From Micromonospora sp. WMMD1120 (lineage in GTDB: Bacteria; Actinomycetota; Actinomycetes; Mycobacteriales; Micromonosporaceae): a stretch of DNA of 64,000 bases. Positions 54,265-63,423 of the stretch are shown here, piece by piece. Made by a program: the position numbers and the translations under genes. The notes beneath the pieces were generated by a model that saw only the letters and a list, made by a program, of their open reading frames with translations, ran no database searches and was not told where the DNA came from. How positions within the stretch are numbered: the stretch's first letter is position 1; every line of letters begins with the position of its first letter. Location of the stretch: assembly GCF_029626235.1 (NCBI RefSeq), contig NZ_JARUBO010000005.1:2078501-2142500 (forward strand). The letters run 5' to 3'.

Positions 54265-56925
54265 ATGACCACCCATCCGGATCCGGTGCGGGACGCCCCG
54301 GAGGCATACTCCGGCCCGACGCGGCCGGCCGAGCCCAACCCGGCGCAGCCGGTCGCACCGGCGAACCCGCCGGCTGCCGCCGTCTGGGCGGAGGGCGTGG
54401 ACACCGTCCCGCGCGCCGGCGGCACCCCCGGTGAGCTCCAGCCGTACACCGAGCTGGGTCTGCGTGACGACGAGTACGACCGGATCCGACAGATCCTCGG
54501 CCGTCGTCCCACGCAGTCCGAGCTGGCGATGTATTCGATCATGTGGAGCGAGCACTGCTCCTACAAGTCGAGCAAGGTGCACCTGCGCCAGTTCGGTGAG
54601 AAGGCGCCGCACAGCGACCGCCTGCTCGCCGGCATCGGCGAGAACGCCGGTGTCGTGCGGGTCTCCGAGGACCTGGCGGTGACCTTCAAGGTCGAGTCGC
54701 ACAACCACCCGAGCTTCGTCGAGCCGTACCAGGGTGCGGCCACCGGCGTCGGCGGCATCGTCCGGGACATCCTCGCCATGGGCGCGCGCCCGGTCGCGGT
54801 GATGGACCCGCTGCGGTTCGGCGCCGCGGACCACCCGGACACCGCCCGGGTCCTCACCGGCGTGGTGGCCGGTGTCGGCGGCTACGGCAACTGCCTCGGC
54901 CTGCCCAACATCGGTGGCGAGTTGGTCTTCGACCCCTCCTACCAGGGCAACCCGCTGCTCAACGCGCTCTGCGTGGGCGTGCTCCCGGTCGACCGGTTGC
55001 AGAACAAGGCGGCCGCCGGGCCGGGCAACGTTGTCGTCCTGATGGGCGCCAAGACCGGCCGCGACGGCATCGGCGGCGTCTCGGTGCTGGCGAGCGCCAC
55101 CTTCGACGAGGCCAGCGAGCAGCGGCGTCCCGCCGTGCAGGTCGGCGACCCGTTCACCGAGAAGCTGCTCATCGAGGCGTGCCTGGAGCTGTACGACGGG
55201 CAACTGGTCGTCGGCATCCAGGATCTCGGCGGCGCCGGTCTGACCTGCGCGCTCACCGAGACGGCCGCCGCCGCCGGCACCGGCATGCGGGTCTGGCTGG
55301 AGCGGGTGCCGCTGCGGGAGCCCTCGATGGAGCCGCACGAGATCCTGGCCAGCGAGTCGCAGGAGCGGATGCTGCTGGTCGTCGAGCCGGAGAAGCTCGA
55401 AGCGGTGCTCAAGACCTGCGAGAAGTGGGGCGTCCTCGGCACCGCGATCGGTGAGGTCACCGCACCGGAGCCGGACGGCCGCCCGGGTCGACTGCTGATC
55501 ACCTGGCAGGACCACCTGGTCGTGGACGTGCCGCCGGGTTCGCTCGTCGACGACGGCCCGGTCTACGCCCGGCCGATGCGGGAGCCGGCCGACCTGATCC
55601 TGCTCCAGGCGGACCGGGCCGAGACGCTGCCCCGCCCGGCCGACCCGCAGGCTCTGCGGGACACCGTGCTGCGCATGATCGCGTCGCCCAACCTGGCCGA
55701 CAAGACCTGGGTCACCGAGCAGTACGACCGCTACGTGCTGGGCAACACGGTGCTCGCCCAGCCGGAGGACGGCGGCGTGATCCGGATCGACGAGCGCACC
55801 GGCCTCGGTGTGGCGCTGTCGGTGGACGGCAACGGCCGGTACGCCCGACTGGACCCGTACAACGGCACCAAGCTCGCCCTCGCCGAGGCGTACCGGAACG
55901 TGGCGGTGACCGGCGCGAAGCCGATCGCCGTGACCAACTGCCTCAACTTCGGCTCGCCGGAGGACCCGGGCGTGATGTGGCAGTTCGCCGAGGCCGTGCG
56001 CGGCCTGGCGGACGGCTGCCTCGAGCTGGGCATCCCGGTGACCGGCGGCAACGTCAGCTTCTACAACCAGACCGGCGCGGCGGCCATCCACCCGACCCCG
56101 GTGGTCGGCGTGCTGGGTGTGCTGGACAACGTCGCCGACCGGGTGCCGATGGGCTTCGTGCCGCGTCCCGGTGGTGACCACGACCAGCTCTACCTGCTCG
56201 GTGAGACCAACGTGGAGCTGTCCGGCTCGGAGTGGGCCTGGGTGGCGCACGAGCACCTCGGCGGCATCCCGCCGCAGGTCGACCTCGGCCGGGAGAAGGC
56301 GCTCGCCGACCTGCTGGCCGAGGCTGCCCGGGTGGGCCACCTCAGCTCGGCGCACGACCTCTCCGACGGCGGGCTCGCGCAGAGCCTTGTCGAGTCCTGC
56401 CTGCGTCGTGGCGTCGGCGCCCGGATCGCGGTGCCGGAGCAGTTCGCCGAGGGTTCGATGCCGTTCGTCTACCTCTTCAGCGAGTCCGCCACCCGGGCGC
56501 TGGTGTCGGTGCCGCGCGGTCACGACAAGGCGTTCGCGGCGCTCTGCGCCGAGCGGGGCGTGCCGTTCGAGCTGATCGGCGTCACCGACCCGTCCGGCGG
56601 TGCGCTGGAGGTGCACGGTCAGTTCCGGATCGAGCTGGACGAGCTGCGCGCCGCCCACAGCGAGACGCTGCCGCGCCTGTTCGGTGGCTCGGCGGCCGTC
56701 GAGGTGCCCGCGCCGGCTGCCGGCGTGGCGGGTGCGGTCGAGGCCGTTCCGCTGCCGGGCGAGCCGGCCACGCCGGTCGACCCGGCCGAGGTGGTCTCGG
56801 AGCCGATCGCCTCGTCGGGGCCCTCCCCGGAGACCGGCGCGGTCGAGCCGATCGCTGCCGAGCGCTCCGACGGGGCGTCCGAGTCTGACTCCGGTGCCGA
56901 CGAACCGGCGCCTGACCAGCGCTGA
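54265..56925 (+). CDS. purL: FGAM synthase large subunit PurL
   Basis: 886 residues. It converts FGAR to FGAM using ATP and ammonia from PurQ. Typical small-type PurL features are [40 protein letters not shown], the repeated AIRS-like domain with GMGGAGL-type loop ([16 protein letters not shown]) and [14 protein letters not shown]. It is longer than the usual 740-760 residues: about 65 extra N-terminal residues rich in Pro/Ala and a C-terminal tail of about 75 acidic Pro/Ala/Glu/Ser residues after [12 protein letters not shown] 54265 follows GAGGAGAGG. Confidence 0.94.
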   Translation: MTTHPDPVRDAPEAYSGPTRPAEPNPAQPVAPANPPAAAVWAEGVDTVPRAGGTPGELQPYTELGLRDDEYDRIRQILGRRPTQSELAMYSIMWSEHCSYKSSKVHLRQFGEKAPHSDRLLAGIGENAGVVRVSEDLAVTFKVESHNHPSFVEPYQGAATGVGGIVRDILAMGARPVAVMDPLRFGAADHPDTARVLTGVVAGVGGYGNCLGLPNIGGELVFDPSYQGNPLLNALCVGVLPVDRLQNKAAAGPGNVVVLMGAKTGRDGIGGVSVLASATFDEASEQRRPAVQVGDPFTEKLLIEACLELYDGQLVVGIQDLGGAGLTCALTETAAAAGTGMRVWLERVPLREPSMEPHEILASESQERMLLVVEPEKLEAVLKTCEKWGVLGTAIGEVTAPEPDGRPGRLLITWQDHLVVDVPPGSLVDDGPVYARPMREPADLILLQADRAETLPRPADPQALRDTVLRMIASPNLADKTWVTEQYDRYVLGNTVLAQPEDGGVIRIDERTGLGVALSVDGNGRYARLDPYNGTKLALAEAYRNVAVTGAKPIAVTNCLNFGSPEDPGVMWQFAEAVRGLADGCLELGIPVTGGNVSFYNQTGAAAIHPTPVVGVLGVLDNVADRVPMGFVPRPGGDHDQLYLLGETNVELSGSEWAWVAHEHLGGIPPQVDLGREKALADLLAEAARVGHLSSAHDLSDGGLAQSLVESCLRRGVGARIAVPEQFAEGSMPFVYLFSESATRALVSVPRGHDKAFAALCAERGVPFELIGVTDPSGGALEVHGQFRIELDELRAAHSETLPRLFGGSAAVEVPAPAAGVAGAVEAVPLPGEPATPVDPAEVVSEPIASSGPSPETGAVEPIAAERSDGASESDSGADEPAPDQR

Positions 56926-56929
56926 GGCG

Positions 56930-57685
56930 GTGGCTGCCACCGTTTACGGCCAACCCGGTTCCGGTGCCCGGTTCGACTGGGGGCTGACCGGGGCAGCCGA
57001 ACTCGGTCGGGTGTGCGCCGCGCTGGTGGTGGTGGACGTGTTGTCGTTCACCACCGCCGTGGAGGTCGCGGTTGCCCGTGGCATGCGGGTGCACCCGTTC
57101 CCCTGGGGCGAGCAGGCCGCCGACTACGCGGTGCGGGTCGGCGCGGTCGCCGCCGTCGGTCGGCGCCAGGTGACAGCGGCGCATCCGTGGTCGCTGTCGC
57201 CCGCCGCGCTGAGCAGCGCACCGGTGGTCAGCGACCTGGTGCTGCCGTCACCGAACGGCTCCGCCATCAGCGCCGCCGCCAGCGCCACCGGTCTGCCGGT
57301 GGTGGCGGCGTGTCTGCGTAACGCACGCGCCGTCGGGCATTGGCTGCGCCGCCAGGGGTACGGGACGGCAGACGCGCCGATCGGCGTGGTCGCCTCGGGT
57401 GAGCGGTGGCCGGACGGGTCGCTGCGCCCGTCCGTGGAGGACCAGCTCGGCGCCGCCTCCGTCCTGGACGCCCTCTCCGGTGTGCCGGGTGGGCTCTCGG
57501 TGGAGGCGGCCATGGCGCTCGCCGCGCTGGCGAGCACGCCGGACGTCCCGGCGGCGGTGCGGGGCAGTGTCTCCGGGCGGGAGTTGACCGAGAGCGGCTT
57601 CGCCGCAGACGTGGAAATCGCGGTCCGGATCGGCGTGTCGAACGTCGTCCCCGTGCTGCGCCAAGGCGTCTTCTCCGCAGCCTGA
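56930..57685 (+). CDS. ComB-like 2-phosphosulfolactate phosphatase family protein
   Basis: 251 residues of the ComB fold: VYGQPGSGARFDWGLTGAAE, ALVVVDVLSFTTAVEVAVAR, LPSPNGSAISAAASATGLPV and the C-terminal VSGRELTESGFAADVEIAVR. ComB removes phosphate from phosphosulfolactate in coenzyme M synthesis; actinobacteria lack that pathway, so the real substrate is probably different. GTG 56930 is five bases after purL; GTG 56894 would overlap purL by 32 bases and is less likely by family length. It is co-directional with purSQL. Confidence 0.82.
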   Translation: MAATVYGQPGSGARFDWGLTGAAELGRVCAALVVVDVLSFTTAVEVAVARGMRVHPFPWGEQAADYAVRVGAVAAVGRRQVTAAHPWSLSPAALSSAPVVSDLVLPSPNGSAISAAASATGLPVVAACLRNARAVGHWLRRQGYGTADAPIGVVASGERWPDGSLRPSVEDQLGAASVLDALSGVPGGLSVEAAMALAALASTPDVPAAVRGSVSGRELTESGFAADVEIAVRIGVSNVVPVLRQGVFSAA

Positions 57686-57714
57686 CCCGCCCCTGACCCG
57701 CCCCTGACTCGCGC

Positions 57715-57783
57715 CGATCTTGCAGTTTCTGTCCCGGCATAGGGGACTTTCCGCGCGTAAAGGCCACCGAAACTGCAAGATCG
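57715..57783. repeat. Long-loop palindromic repeat, family B copy 2
   Basis: Arms CGATCTTGCAGTTTC (57715-57729) and GAAACTGCAAGATCG (57769-57783) are a perfect 15-bp inverted repeat around a 39-base loop. The left flank is a triplicated TGACCCGCCCC unit. The outer arms are shared with copy 1 at 1331-1400. It sits between the ComB-like stop and the convergent Tyr/Gly-rich protein gene. Confidence 0.88.
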
Positions 57784-57814
57784 ACGCGGAGGGTCGGGTT
57801 GGTCTTGTGAGAGA

Positions 57815-57852
57815 GCGACGCGGCCACCCGGAGATCCGGATGGCCGCGTCGC
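57815..57852. terminator. Hairpin terminator
   Basis: Stem GCGACGCGGCCA / TGGCCGCGTCGC with an additional inner CCGG pairing and a small loop, located 43 bases from the convergent minus-strand stop at 57895. Confidence 0.75.
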
Positions 57853-57860
57853 GGTGCTGT

Positions 57861-57893
57861 GGTGGGTGGGGTGGGTGGGGTGGGTGGGGGTGG
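57861..57893 (+). other. G-quadruplex-type tract
   Basis: GGTGGGTGGGGTGGGTGGGG and its continuation give about seven runs of three or more G with one-base loops on the plus strand, directly beyond the stop of the minus-strand gene. The minus strand is correspondingly C-rich. Confidence 0.75.
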
Positions 57894-57894
57894 G

Positions 57895-59871
57895 TCAGTC
57901 GTCCAGCCAGTCGAGGCGTCGACCGCCCCGCTCGGTCGGCGGGTTGTCCGGCCGGTTCCGGCCGCCCTGTTGGCCGTAGCCGCCCTGGTCGTAGCCGCGG
58001 TCGTCGTAGCCGCCGCGCTGTTGCGGGGGTTCCTGGCCGTAGCCGCCGCCCTGGTCGTACCCGCCGCCGGCCTGTTGGCCGTAGCCGCCCTGGTCGTAGC
58101 CGCGGTCGTCGTAGCCGCCGCGTTGCTGCGGGGGTTCCTGGCCGTAGCCGCCGCCCTGGTCGTACCCGCCGCCGGCCTGTTGGCCGTAGCCACCCTGGCC
58201 GTAGCCGCCGGACTCGCCAGCGCCGTAGCCGCCGGTCGACTCGGCCGCCCGACCGGCGTACGGAGTGGCGTCGGGCTGGCCGTACCCCTGCGCCTGCTCG
58301 GGCTGGTAGACCCCGGTCGCGTACGGGTCGGCGGGAGCCGGGTACTGCGTGTTGTCGCCGTTGTACCGACCGGTCGGCTCGTCGTACCGCTGCTCGCCGT
58401 AGCCCCCGGCGCCAGCGGGAGCCGGTGGGTAGGCGGCGGTCCCGGCCGGGGCGTCGTAGTCCCGGCCGCCGTAGCCACCACCGGAGGCCGGCTCGTTGCC
58501 GTAACCGCCACCGGAGGTCGGCGCGCCGCCGTAGCCGGCGCCGTAGGCACCGTCGGCGCCGGCCGGGGCGCCGTAGCCGCCGCCGGACGCGGGCGCGTTG
58601 CCGTAACCGCCGGCGCCGTAACCGCCGCCGGCCGGCTCGTCGCCGTAGCCGCCGCCGGCCCAGCCCTGCTGGCCCGCGCCGCCGTAGGTCGGGGCCGGCG
58701 CGCCGTACGGGTCCGGCGGGACGTCGTCGACCACCGGGCGGTGCATCATCGTCGGCGCCTCGCTCAGCGCCGCGCCACCGACCATCGTCGGGTCCGCGCC
58801 GCCGGGGCGGCCACCGACCACCCGGGTCTGGTCGTCGGCGCCGCGGAACCCGCCGCGCGCCGGAGGCACCACACCGCCGGCGCCGGTCGCCGCCGGAGCG
58901 TCGTCGTCGCCGTTCTCCCTGCGCTTCATCCAGAGCAGCACGATCGTGCCGACGCCGGCGGCCACCAGGAGACCGCCGAGCAGGATGATCAGGTACGAGC
59001 CGATGCCGCCGCCGCTGTCCTCGTTGTTCGAGGCGTTCGCCGGGGCGCCGGCGCTGGCCTCCTCGCTGGGCTGCTCCTCGGCACCCTCCTCGGCCACCTC
59101 CTCGGAGGGCGTGGCCTCCGGGGTGGCGGAGGGGGTGGCGCTCGGCGTCGTCTCGACCCTGAGCGCCAGGCTGATCCGCTGGCCGCTGATGGACTGTCCG
59201 GCGGCGGCGTTGATGGACTTGGTGGCCACCACGCTGTCGAAGGAGGCGCCCAGGTCGATGCGGCCGGGCGCGATCCGCCGGTCGGACGTCCCGTTGAACC
59301 GGAAGTCGCCGCTGCCGTTGCTCGTGGTGTCGTACCGCCGGCCGGTGCTGTCCTGGAGCATGACCACCGCGTTCGCGACGGGCCTGCTGTCGGCCTGCGA
59401 GATCACCTTGCCGGAGATCGACCGCACTGTCTCGTTCTGTGGCGGCGGCGGAGCGGCGGCCTTTGCCTTCACGGTCAGCGCGACGGTGGCGGTGTCCGGT
59501 CCCGACTCGGCCTCGACGGCCACCGTGGCCGTCGCGGTGGCGTCGCCGGCGTTGTCGGCGGCGGCGATCCGGACCAGCACCGACTTCGTCGGGTTGCCCA
59601 ACCCCTGGAGGTCGACCTCGCCGCAACCACTCGCGCAGCGGACGCCCGAGGGGAGGCCGGCGAGACTGATCGTGGCTTTCTCGTCACCGTTACCCGCCGT
59701 GACGCGCACGGTGATCGTGGCGTCGCTGCCGGCGTTCACGGTGACCGAGCCGGGCGAGACCTCGACGTCTGCGGCCATTGCCGGTGTGGCGGGGACGGCG
59801 AGCAGAGCGCCGGCAACCAGCGCTACGACCACACCGGCCCGCTGCTTCCAGGCACGTCGGTGTGTTGACAC
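57895..59871 (-). CDS. Secreted-domain membrane protein with long Tyr/Gly/Gln-rich cytoplasmic tail
   Basis: 658 residues. A signal peptide covers about 1-34 (THRRAWKQRAGVVVALVAGA, then PAMA). Two extracellular beta-domains follow: an Ig-like/DUF11-type domain (VEVSPGSVTVNAGSDATITV) and a carboxypeptidase-regulatory-like domain (GKVISQADSRPVANAVVMLQ). A Pro/Thr/Ser/Glu linker leads to a membrane span near 288-310 (YLIILLGGLLVAAGVGTIVL) with KRR stop. The rest, about 345 residues, is disordered and rich in Gly, Tyr, Gln and Asp, with two exact 35-residue repeats near the C-terminus. GTG 59871 has GGAAGG eight bases upstream. Function unknown; the tail resembles condensate-forming low-complexity domains. 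Confidence 0.8.
   Translation of the reverse strand: MSTHRRAWKQRAGVVVALVAGALLAVPATPAMAADVEVSPGSVTVNAGSDATITVRVTAGNGDEKATISLAGLPSGVRCASGCGEVDLQGLGNPTKSVLVRIAAADNAGDATATATVAVEAESGPDTATVALTVKAKAAAPPPPQNETVRSISGKVISQADSRPVANAVVMLQDSTGRRYDTTSNGSGDFRFNGTSDRRIAPGRIDLGASFDSVVATKSINAAAGQSISGQRISLALRVETTPSATPSATPEATPSEEVAEEGAEEQPSEEASAGAPANASNNEDSGGGIGSYLIILLGGLLVAAGVGTIVLLWMKRRENGDDDAPAATGAGGVVPPARGGFRGADDQTRVVGGRPGGADPTMVGGAALSEAPTMMHRPVVDDVPPDPYGAPAPTYGGAGQQGWAGGGYGDEPAGGGYGAGGYGNAPASGGGYGAPAGADGAYGAGYGGAPTSGGGYGNEPASGGGYGGRDYDAPAGTAAYPPAPAGAGGYGEQRYDEPTGRYNGDNTQYPAPADPYATGVYQPEQAQGYGQPDATPYAGRAAESTGGYGAGESGGYGQGGYGQQAGGGYDQGGGYGQEPPQQRGGYDDRGYDQGGYGQQAGGGYDQGGGYGQEPPQQRGGYDDRGYDQGGYGQQGGRNRPDNPPTERGGRRLDWLDD
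57985..58194. repeat. 105-bp tandem duplication coding identical 35-residue repeats
   Basis: Two head-to-tail 105-base copies (57985-58089 and 58090-58194) differ at only three bases, all synonymous, inside the gene for the Tyr/Gly/Gln-rich protein. The repeated peptide contains GGYDQGGGYGQEPPQQRGG and YDDRGYDQ. Confidence 0.88.
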
Positions 59872-60032
59872 GTCCACCGCCTTCCGGGCTGACTTCCCTC
59901 TGACCGGCGGGGCGCCGGGCCGGGGATCATCACGGTACGAATACGCCGTCGGCAACTATGCCTTGTCCGACTGCGTCAGCGCGACCCAGGGCCAGCGTCG
60001 GGTGTCCGGCCTGGGAGTCGTATCGTCCCGTC

Positions 60033-60386
60033 GTGTCCTCTCCGCACAGTAAGTCCGCCGCCGTTGTGGCGGCGTTGTCGGCGCTCGACGAGGGGCGTAC
60101 GCCCGAACGGCCGGTGTTCCGAGAGGCGGTCCGGTCGTTGTTGGCCGTCCTCGCGGAGCGCGCCCCCGGCCGATCGGTGGAGGTGCGCGTTCCACCATAC
60201 GGTGCGATCCAGTGCGTACCCGGGCCTCGACACACCAGAGGAAACCCGCCGAATGTGGTCGAGATGTCCCCGGATACCTGGTTGCGGGTGGCGACCGGGC
60301 TACTCGACTGGGATGTGGCGGTCACTGAGGGTCGCGTTCAGGTGAGCGGGAACCGGGCGGACCTCTCGGCCTACCTGCCGCTCTAG
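60033..60386 (+). CDS. Rv0807-like sterol-carrier-type protein upstream of purF
   Basis: 117 residues from GTG 60033. A helical first half ([40 protein letters not shown]) is followed by a beta-rich SCP2-like part with [40 protein letters not shown] and a closing [18 protein letters not shown]. Homologues are annotated as sterol carrier family proteins and lie directly upstream of purF in mycobacteria (Rv0807-purF-purM), the same order as here. A lipid-binding role is inferred only from the fold. Confidence 0.82.
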   Translation: MSSPHSKSAAVVAALSALDEGRTPERPVFREAVRSLLAVLAERAPGRSVEVRVPPYGAIQCVPGPRHTRGNPPNVVEMSPDTWLRVATGLLDWDVAVTEGRVQVSGNRADLSAYLPL

Positions 60387-60460
60387 CGGACCGGATGTCC
60401 AACCTGTGGTGACTGTGAGTGACGAAATCGTGACTTACTGTGCCGACAGCGATTCGCGTA

Positions 60461-60481
60461 CACTGTCAGGCGATGACAGTG
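60461..60481. promoter_or_regulatory. Palindromic operator candidate at the purF promoter
   Basis: CACTGTCA-ggcga-TGACAGTG is a perfect 8+8 inverted repeat. Its left edge overlaps a -10-like TACACT (60459-60464), and it lies 74 bases before the purF start, so a bound protein would block transcription initiation. Confidence 0.5.
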
Positions 60482-60554
60482 GTCCCGGCAGCGGAGTGTG
60501 GATCGGCAAGTGATTCCCACCCGGCCGGTCCAGACCAGCATGAGGGAGCGGTAG

Positions 60555-62093
60555 GTGCCCCGAGGCGACGGCCGGCTGAGCCACGACCTTGACCCCCAAC
60601 GACCCGGCCCCCAGGACGCCTGTGGCGTCTTCGGCGTCTGGGCCCCCGGCGAAGAGGTCGCCAACCTGACCTACTTCGGCCTCTACGCCCTCCAGCACCG
60701 TGGTCAGGAGGCGGCGGGCATCGCCGTCAGCGACGGCTCCGGTGTGGTGGTCTACAAGGATCTCGGCCTGGTGGCCCAGGTCTTCGACGAGCCGACCCTG
60801 GCGAGCCTGCGCGGTCACGTGGCGATCGGGCACGCCCGCTACTCCACCACCGGCGCGTCAAACTGGGAAAACGCCCAGCCGACCATCCGCTCGACCACCT
60901 CGGGCACGACCATCGCGCTGGCCCACAACGGCAACCTGGTCAACACCGCCGAGCTGGAGAAGGAGGTCGCCGAGCGCGGCCTCATCGCCGACGGCTCGAC
61001 GAACGACACCTCTCTGGTGACGATGCTGCTCGCCGGCCGACCGGACCTGTCGGTCGAGGCGGCGGCGCTGGAGGTGCTGCCCCAACTGCGTGGCGCGTTC
61101 AGCTTCGTGTTCATGGACGAGTCGACGCTCTACGCGGCCCGCGACCCGCACGGTGTCCGTCCGCTGGTGCTCGGCCGCCTGGAGCGCGGTTGGGTGGTGG
61201 CCAGCGAGACTGCCGCACTGGACATCGTCGGCGCCAGCGTGGTGCGCGAGGTCGAGCCCGGTGAGCTGATTGCGATCGACGAGAACGGGCTGCGCTCGAC
61301 CCGCTTCGCCGCGCCGGAGCCGAAGGGCTGCCTCTTCGAGTACGTCTACATCGCCCGCCCGGACGCCACGATCGCCGGCCGCAACGTCCACGCGGCACGG
61401 GTGCAGATCGGCCGGCAGTTGGCCAAGGAGCACCCCGTCGAGGCCGACCTGGTGATTCCGGTGCCCGAGTCGGGCACCCCGGCCGCGATCGGCTACGCGG
61501 AGGCGTCCGGCATCACCTACGGCGCCGGCCTGATGAAGAACCCCTATGTCGGGCGCACCTTCATCCAACCGTCGCAGACCCTCCGGCAGCTCGGCATCCG
61601 GCTCAAGCTCAATCCGCTGCGGGAGAACGTCCGGGGCAAGCGGTTGGTGGTCGTGGACGACTCGATCGTGCGCGGCAACACCCAGCGCGCCATCGTGCGG
61701 ATGCTGCGCGAGGCGGGTGCGCTTGAGGTCCACGTCCGGATCTCCTCCCCGCCGGTCAGCTGGCCGTGCTTCTACGGCATCGACTTCGCCACCCGGGCGG
61801 AGCTGCTGGCCAACGGGTTGGACAACGACGGCATCCGGCGCTCCATCGGCGCCGACACGCTGGGTTACGTCTCGCTTCCCGGCCTGATCGCCGCGACCGA
61901 GCAGCCGAAGACCCGGCTGTGTCGGGCGTGTTTCGATGGTGAATACCCGATCGAGTTGCCGGCCGGCAACCTGATCGGCAAGCACGTGCTCGAAGGGGTG
62001 GGTCGACGGGTCGCCAACTCGACGCCGGAGGCCCCGCGCACCAACGGCTCGTCCGTCGCCACTCCGGGTGGCGTTACCGCAAACCGCCCGTAG
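60555..62093 (+). CDS. purF: Amidophosphoribosyltransferase
   Basis: 512 residues. It makes phosphoribosylamine from PRPP and glutamine, the committed step of purine synthesis. The nucleophile Cys23 in ACGVFGVWAPGEEV follows a 22-residue propeptide that is removed in this type of PurF. The Ntn glutaminase domain has YFGLYALQHRGQEAAGIAVS and GHARYSTTG. The PRTase domain has VVVDDSIVRGNTQRAIVRML as PRPP loop. The cluster Cys residues of the Fe-S type appear near the end (RLCRACFDG). GTG 60555 starts the gene; purM follows 74 bases downstream. Confidence 0.96.
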   Translation: MPRGDGRLSHDLDPQRPGPQDACGVFGVWAPGEEVANLTYFGLYALQHRGQEAAGIAVSDGSGVVVYKDLGLVAQVFDEPTLASLRGHVAIGHARYSTTGASNWENAQPTIRSTTSGTTIALAHNGNLVNTAELEKEVAERGLIADGSTNDTSLVTMLLAGRPDLSVEAAALEVLPQLRGAFSFVFMDESTLYAARDPHGVRPLVLGRLERGWVVASETAALDIVGASVVREVEPGELIAIDENGLRSTRFAAPEPKGCLFEYVYIARPDATIAGRNVHAARVQIGRQLAKEHPVEADLVIPVPESGTPAAIGYAEASGITYGAGLMKNPYVGRTFIQPSQTLRQLGIRLKLNPLRENVRGKRLVVVDDSIVRGNTQRAIVRMLREAGALEVHVRISSPPVSWPCFYGIDFATRAELLANGLDNDGIRRSIGADTLGYVSLPGLIAATEQPKTRLCRACFDGEYPIELPAGNLIGKHVLEGVGRRVANSTPEAPRTNGSSVATPGGVTANRP

Positions 62094-62167
62094 CACCAAC
62101 CGGCGCGGCCCGGCCACCGCCGGCGCGGCACCGAGAAACGCGGCACCGAGAAACAAAGGGGAGAACC

Positions 62168-63322
62168 GTGACGCACGTGTCCGAGCGCAGCGGCGCAGGA
62201 AGCAGCCCGACCGGCGCCGGTGGTGACCGCCAGCCCTGGACGGCCGGCGCTGGCCGCCAGCCGCGCAAGCGCTCGGTCTCGTACGCCGACGCCGGGGTCT
62301 CCATCGACGCGGGCGACCGCGCGGTGGAGCTGCTCAAGTCGAAGGTGCGCCAGACCCGCCGTCCCGAGGTGCTCGGTGACCTCGGTGGGTTCGCCGGTCT
62401 GTTCCGGCTGGACACGAAGAAGTACAAGAACCCGATCCTCGCGTCCTCCACTGACGGCGTGGGCACCAAGCTGGTGATCGCCCAGCAGATGGACATCCAC
62501 GACACGGTCGGCATCGACCTGGTCGCGATGGTCGTGGACGACCTGGTGGCCTGCGGCGCCGAGCCGCTGTTCCTGCTCGACTACATCGCCACCGGCGAGG
62601 TCGTTCCGGACAAGGTCGCCGAGATCGGCGCGGGCATCGCCGACGGCTGCCGCTACGCCGGCTGCGCCCTGCTGGGTGGGGAGACCGCCGAGCACCCCGG
62701 CGTGCTGCGCCCGGACGAGTACGACATCTCCGCGACCGGCGTCGGGGTGGTCGAGGAGGCAGACATCCTCAGCCCCGAGCGGGTCGAGGTGGGTGACGTG
62801 GTGATCGCCATGCGCTCGTCCGGTCTGCACTCCAACGGCTACTCGCTGGTGCGGCACGTGCTGCTCGGCGCGGCCCGGATGCGTCTGGACATCGTGATCG
62901 ACGACTTCGGCCGGCAGCGCACCCTGGGCGAGGAGCTGCTCACCCCGACCAAGATCTACGCCAAGGACTGCCTCAAGCTGATCGCCGAGGCCGAGGTGCG
63001 GGCGCTGTCGCACATCACCGGTGGCGGTATCCCCGGCAACCTGGTCCGGGTGCTGCCCGAGAACGTCGACGCGGTGGTCAACCGGTCCACCTGGAAGCCG
63101 CAGCCGATCTTCGACCTGATCCAGTCGAAGGGCCGCATCGACGACCAGGAGATGGAGTCGACCTTCAACATGGGCGTCGGCATGTTCGCGATCGTGTCGG
63201 CCGAGGACGCCGACCGGGCGCTGGCCACGCTGACCGGCCGTGGGGTCGAGGCGTGGCAGGCCGGCGAGATCATCGAGGGCACCGGCAACGTGCAGATGGT
63301 CGGCCAGCACACCCGAGGATGA
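62168..63322 (+). CDS. purM: Phosphoribosylformylglycinamidine cyclo-ligase (AIR synthetase)
   Basis: 384 residues. It closes the imidazole ring of AIR from FGAM with ATP. AIRS features: SYADAGVSIDAGDRAVELLK, SSTDGVGTKLVIAQQMDIHD, LVAMVVDDLVACGAEPLFLL, GGETAEHPGV and HITGGGIPGNLVRVLPENVD. The first 35 residues (Gly/Ser/Pro/Arg-rich) are an unconserved extension; GTG 62168 follows AAGGGGAGA. It is paired with purF on the same strand, as in mycobacteria. Confidence 0.95.
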   Translation: MTHVSERSGAGSSPTGAGGDRQPWTAGAGRQPRKRSVSYADAGVSIDAGDRAVELLKSKVRQTRRPEVLGDLGGFAGLFRLDTKKYKNPILASSTDGVGTKLVIAQQMDIHDTVGIDLVAMVVDDLVACGAEPLFLLDYIATGEVVPDKVAEIGAGIADGCRYAGCALLGGETAEHPGVLRPDEYDISATGVGVVEEADILSPERVEVGDVVIAMRSSGLHSNGYSLVRHVLLGAARMRLDIVIDDFGRQRTLGEELLTPTKIYAKDCLKLIAEAEVRALSHITGGGIPGNLVRVLPENVDAVVNRSTWKPQPIFDLIQSKGRIDDQEMESTFNMGVGMFAIVSAEDADRALATLTGRGVEAWQAGEIIEGTGNVQMVGQHTRG

Positions 63323-63381
63323 TCACTTTCTGGTGATCGTACGGGCACCTGATCAGGGCTTCACCCGAGTGGCTCATGCCG

Positions 63382-63411
63382 CCTAGCCTGAAGGGCACCC
63401 CTCAGGCTAGG
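63382..63411. promoter_or_regulatory. Near-perfect 30-bp palindrome before the radical SAM gene
   Basis: CCTAGCCTGA and TCAGGCTAGG are perfect 10-bp arms, and the 10-base centre AGGGCACCCC is itself almost symmetric, so the whole 30 bases read nearly the same on both strands. It ends 12 bases before the ATG, directly ahead of the GGAGGAGGG ribosome-binding site, a position suited to repression or to an RNA hairpin. Confidence 0.7.
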
Positions 63412-63423
63412 TGGAGGAGGGCG

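Noticed and set aside
54190..56940. 916-codon open frame on the strand opposite purL
   Set aside because: It mirrors the codon positions of purL, has the His/Gln/Arg/Val-rich composition of antisense frames in high-GC DNA, and no family motif.
63321..63338. Intrinsic terminator GATCAC-tttctg-GTGATC at the purM stop
   Set aside because: Only a 6-bp stem with no G/C-rich core or U-tract; too weak to list as a terminator.
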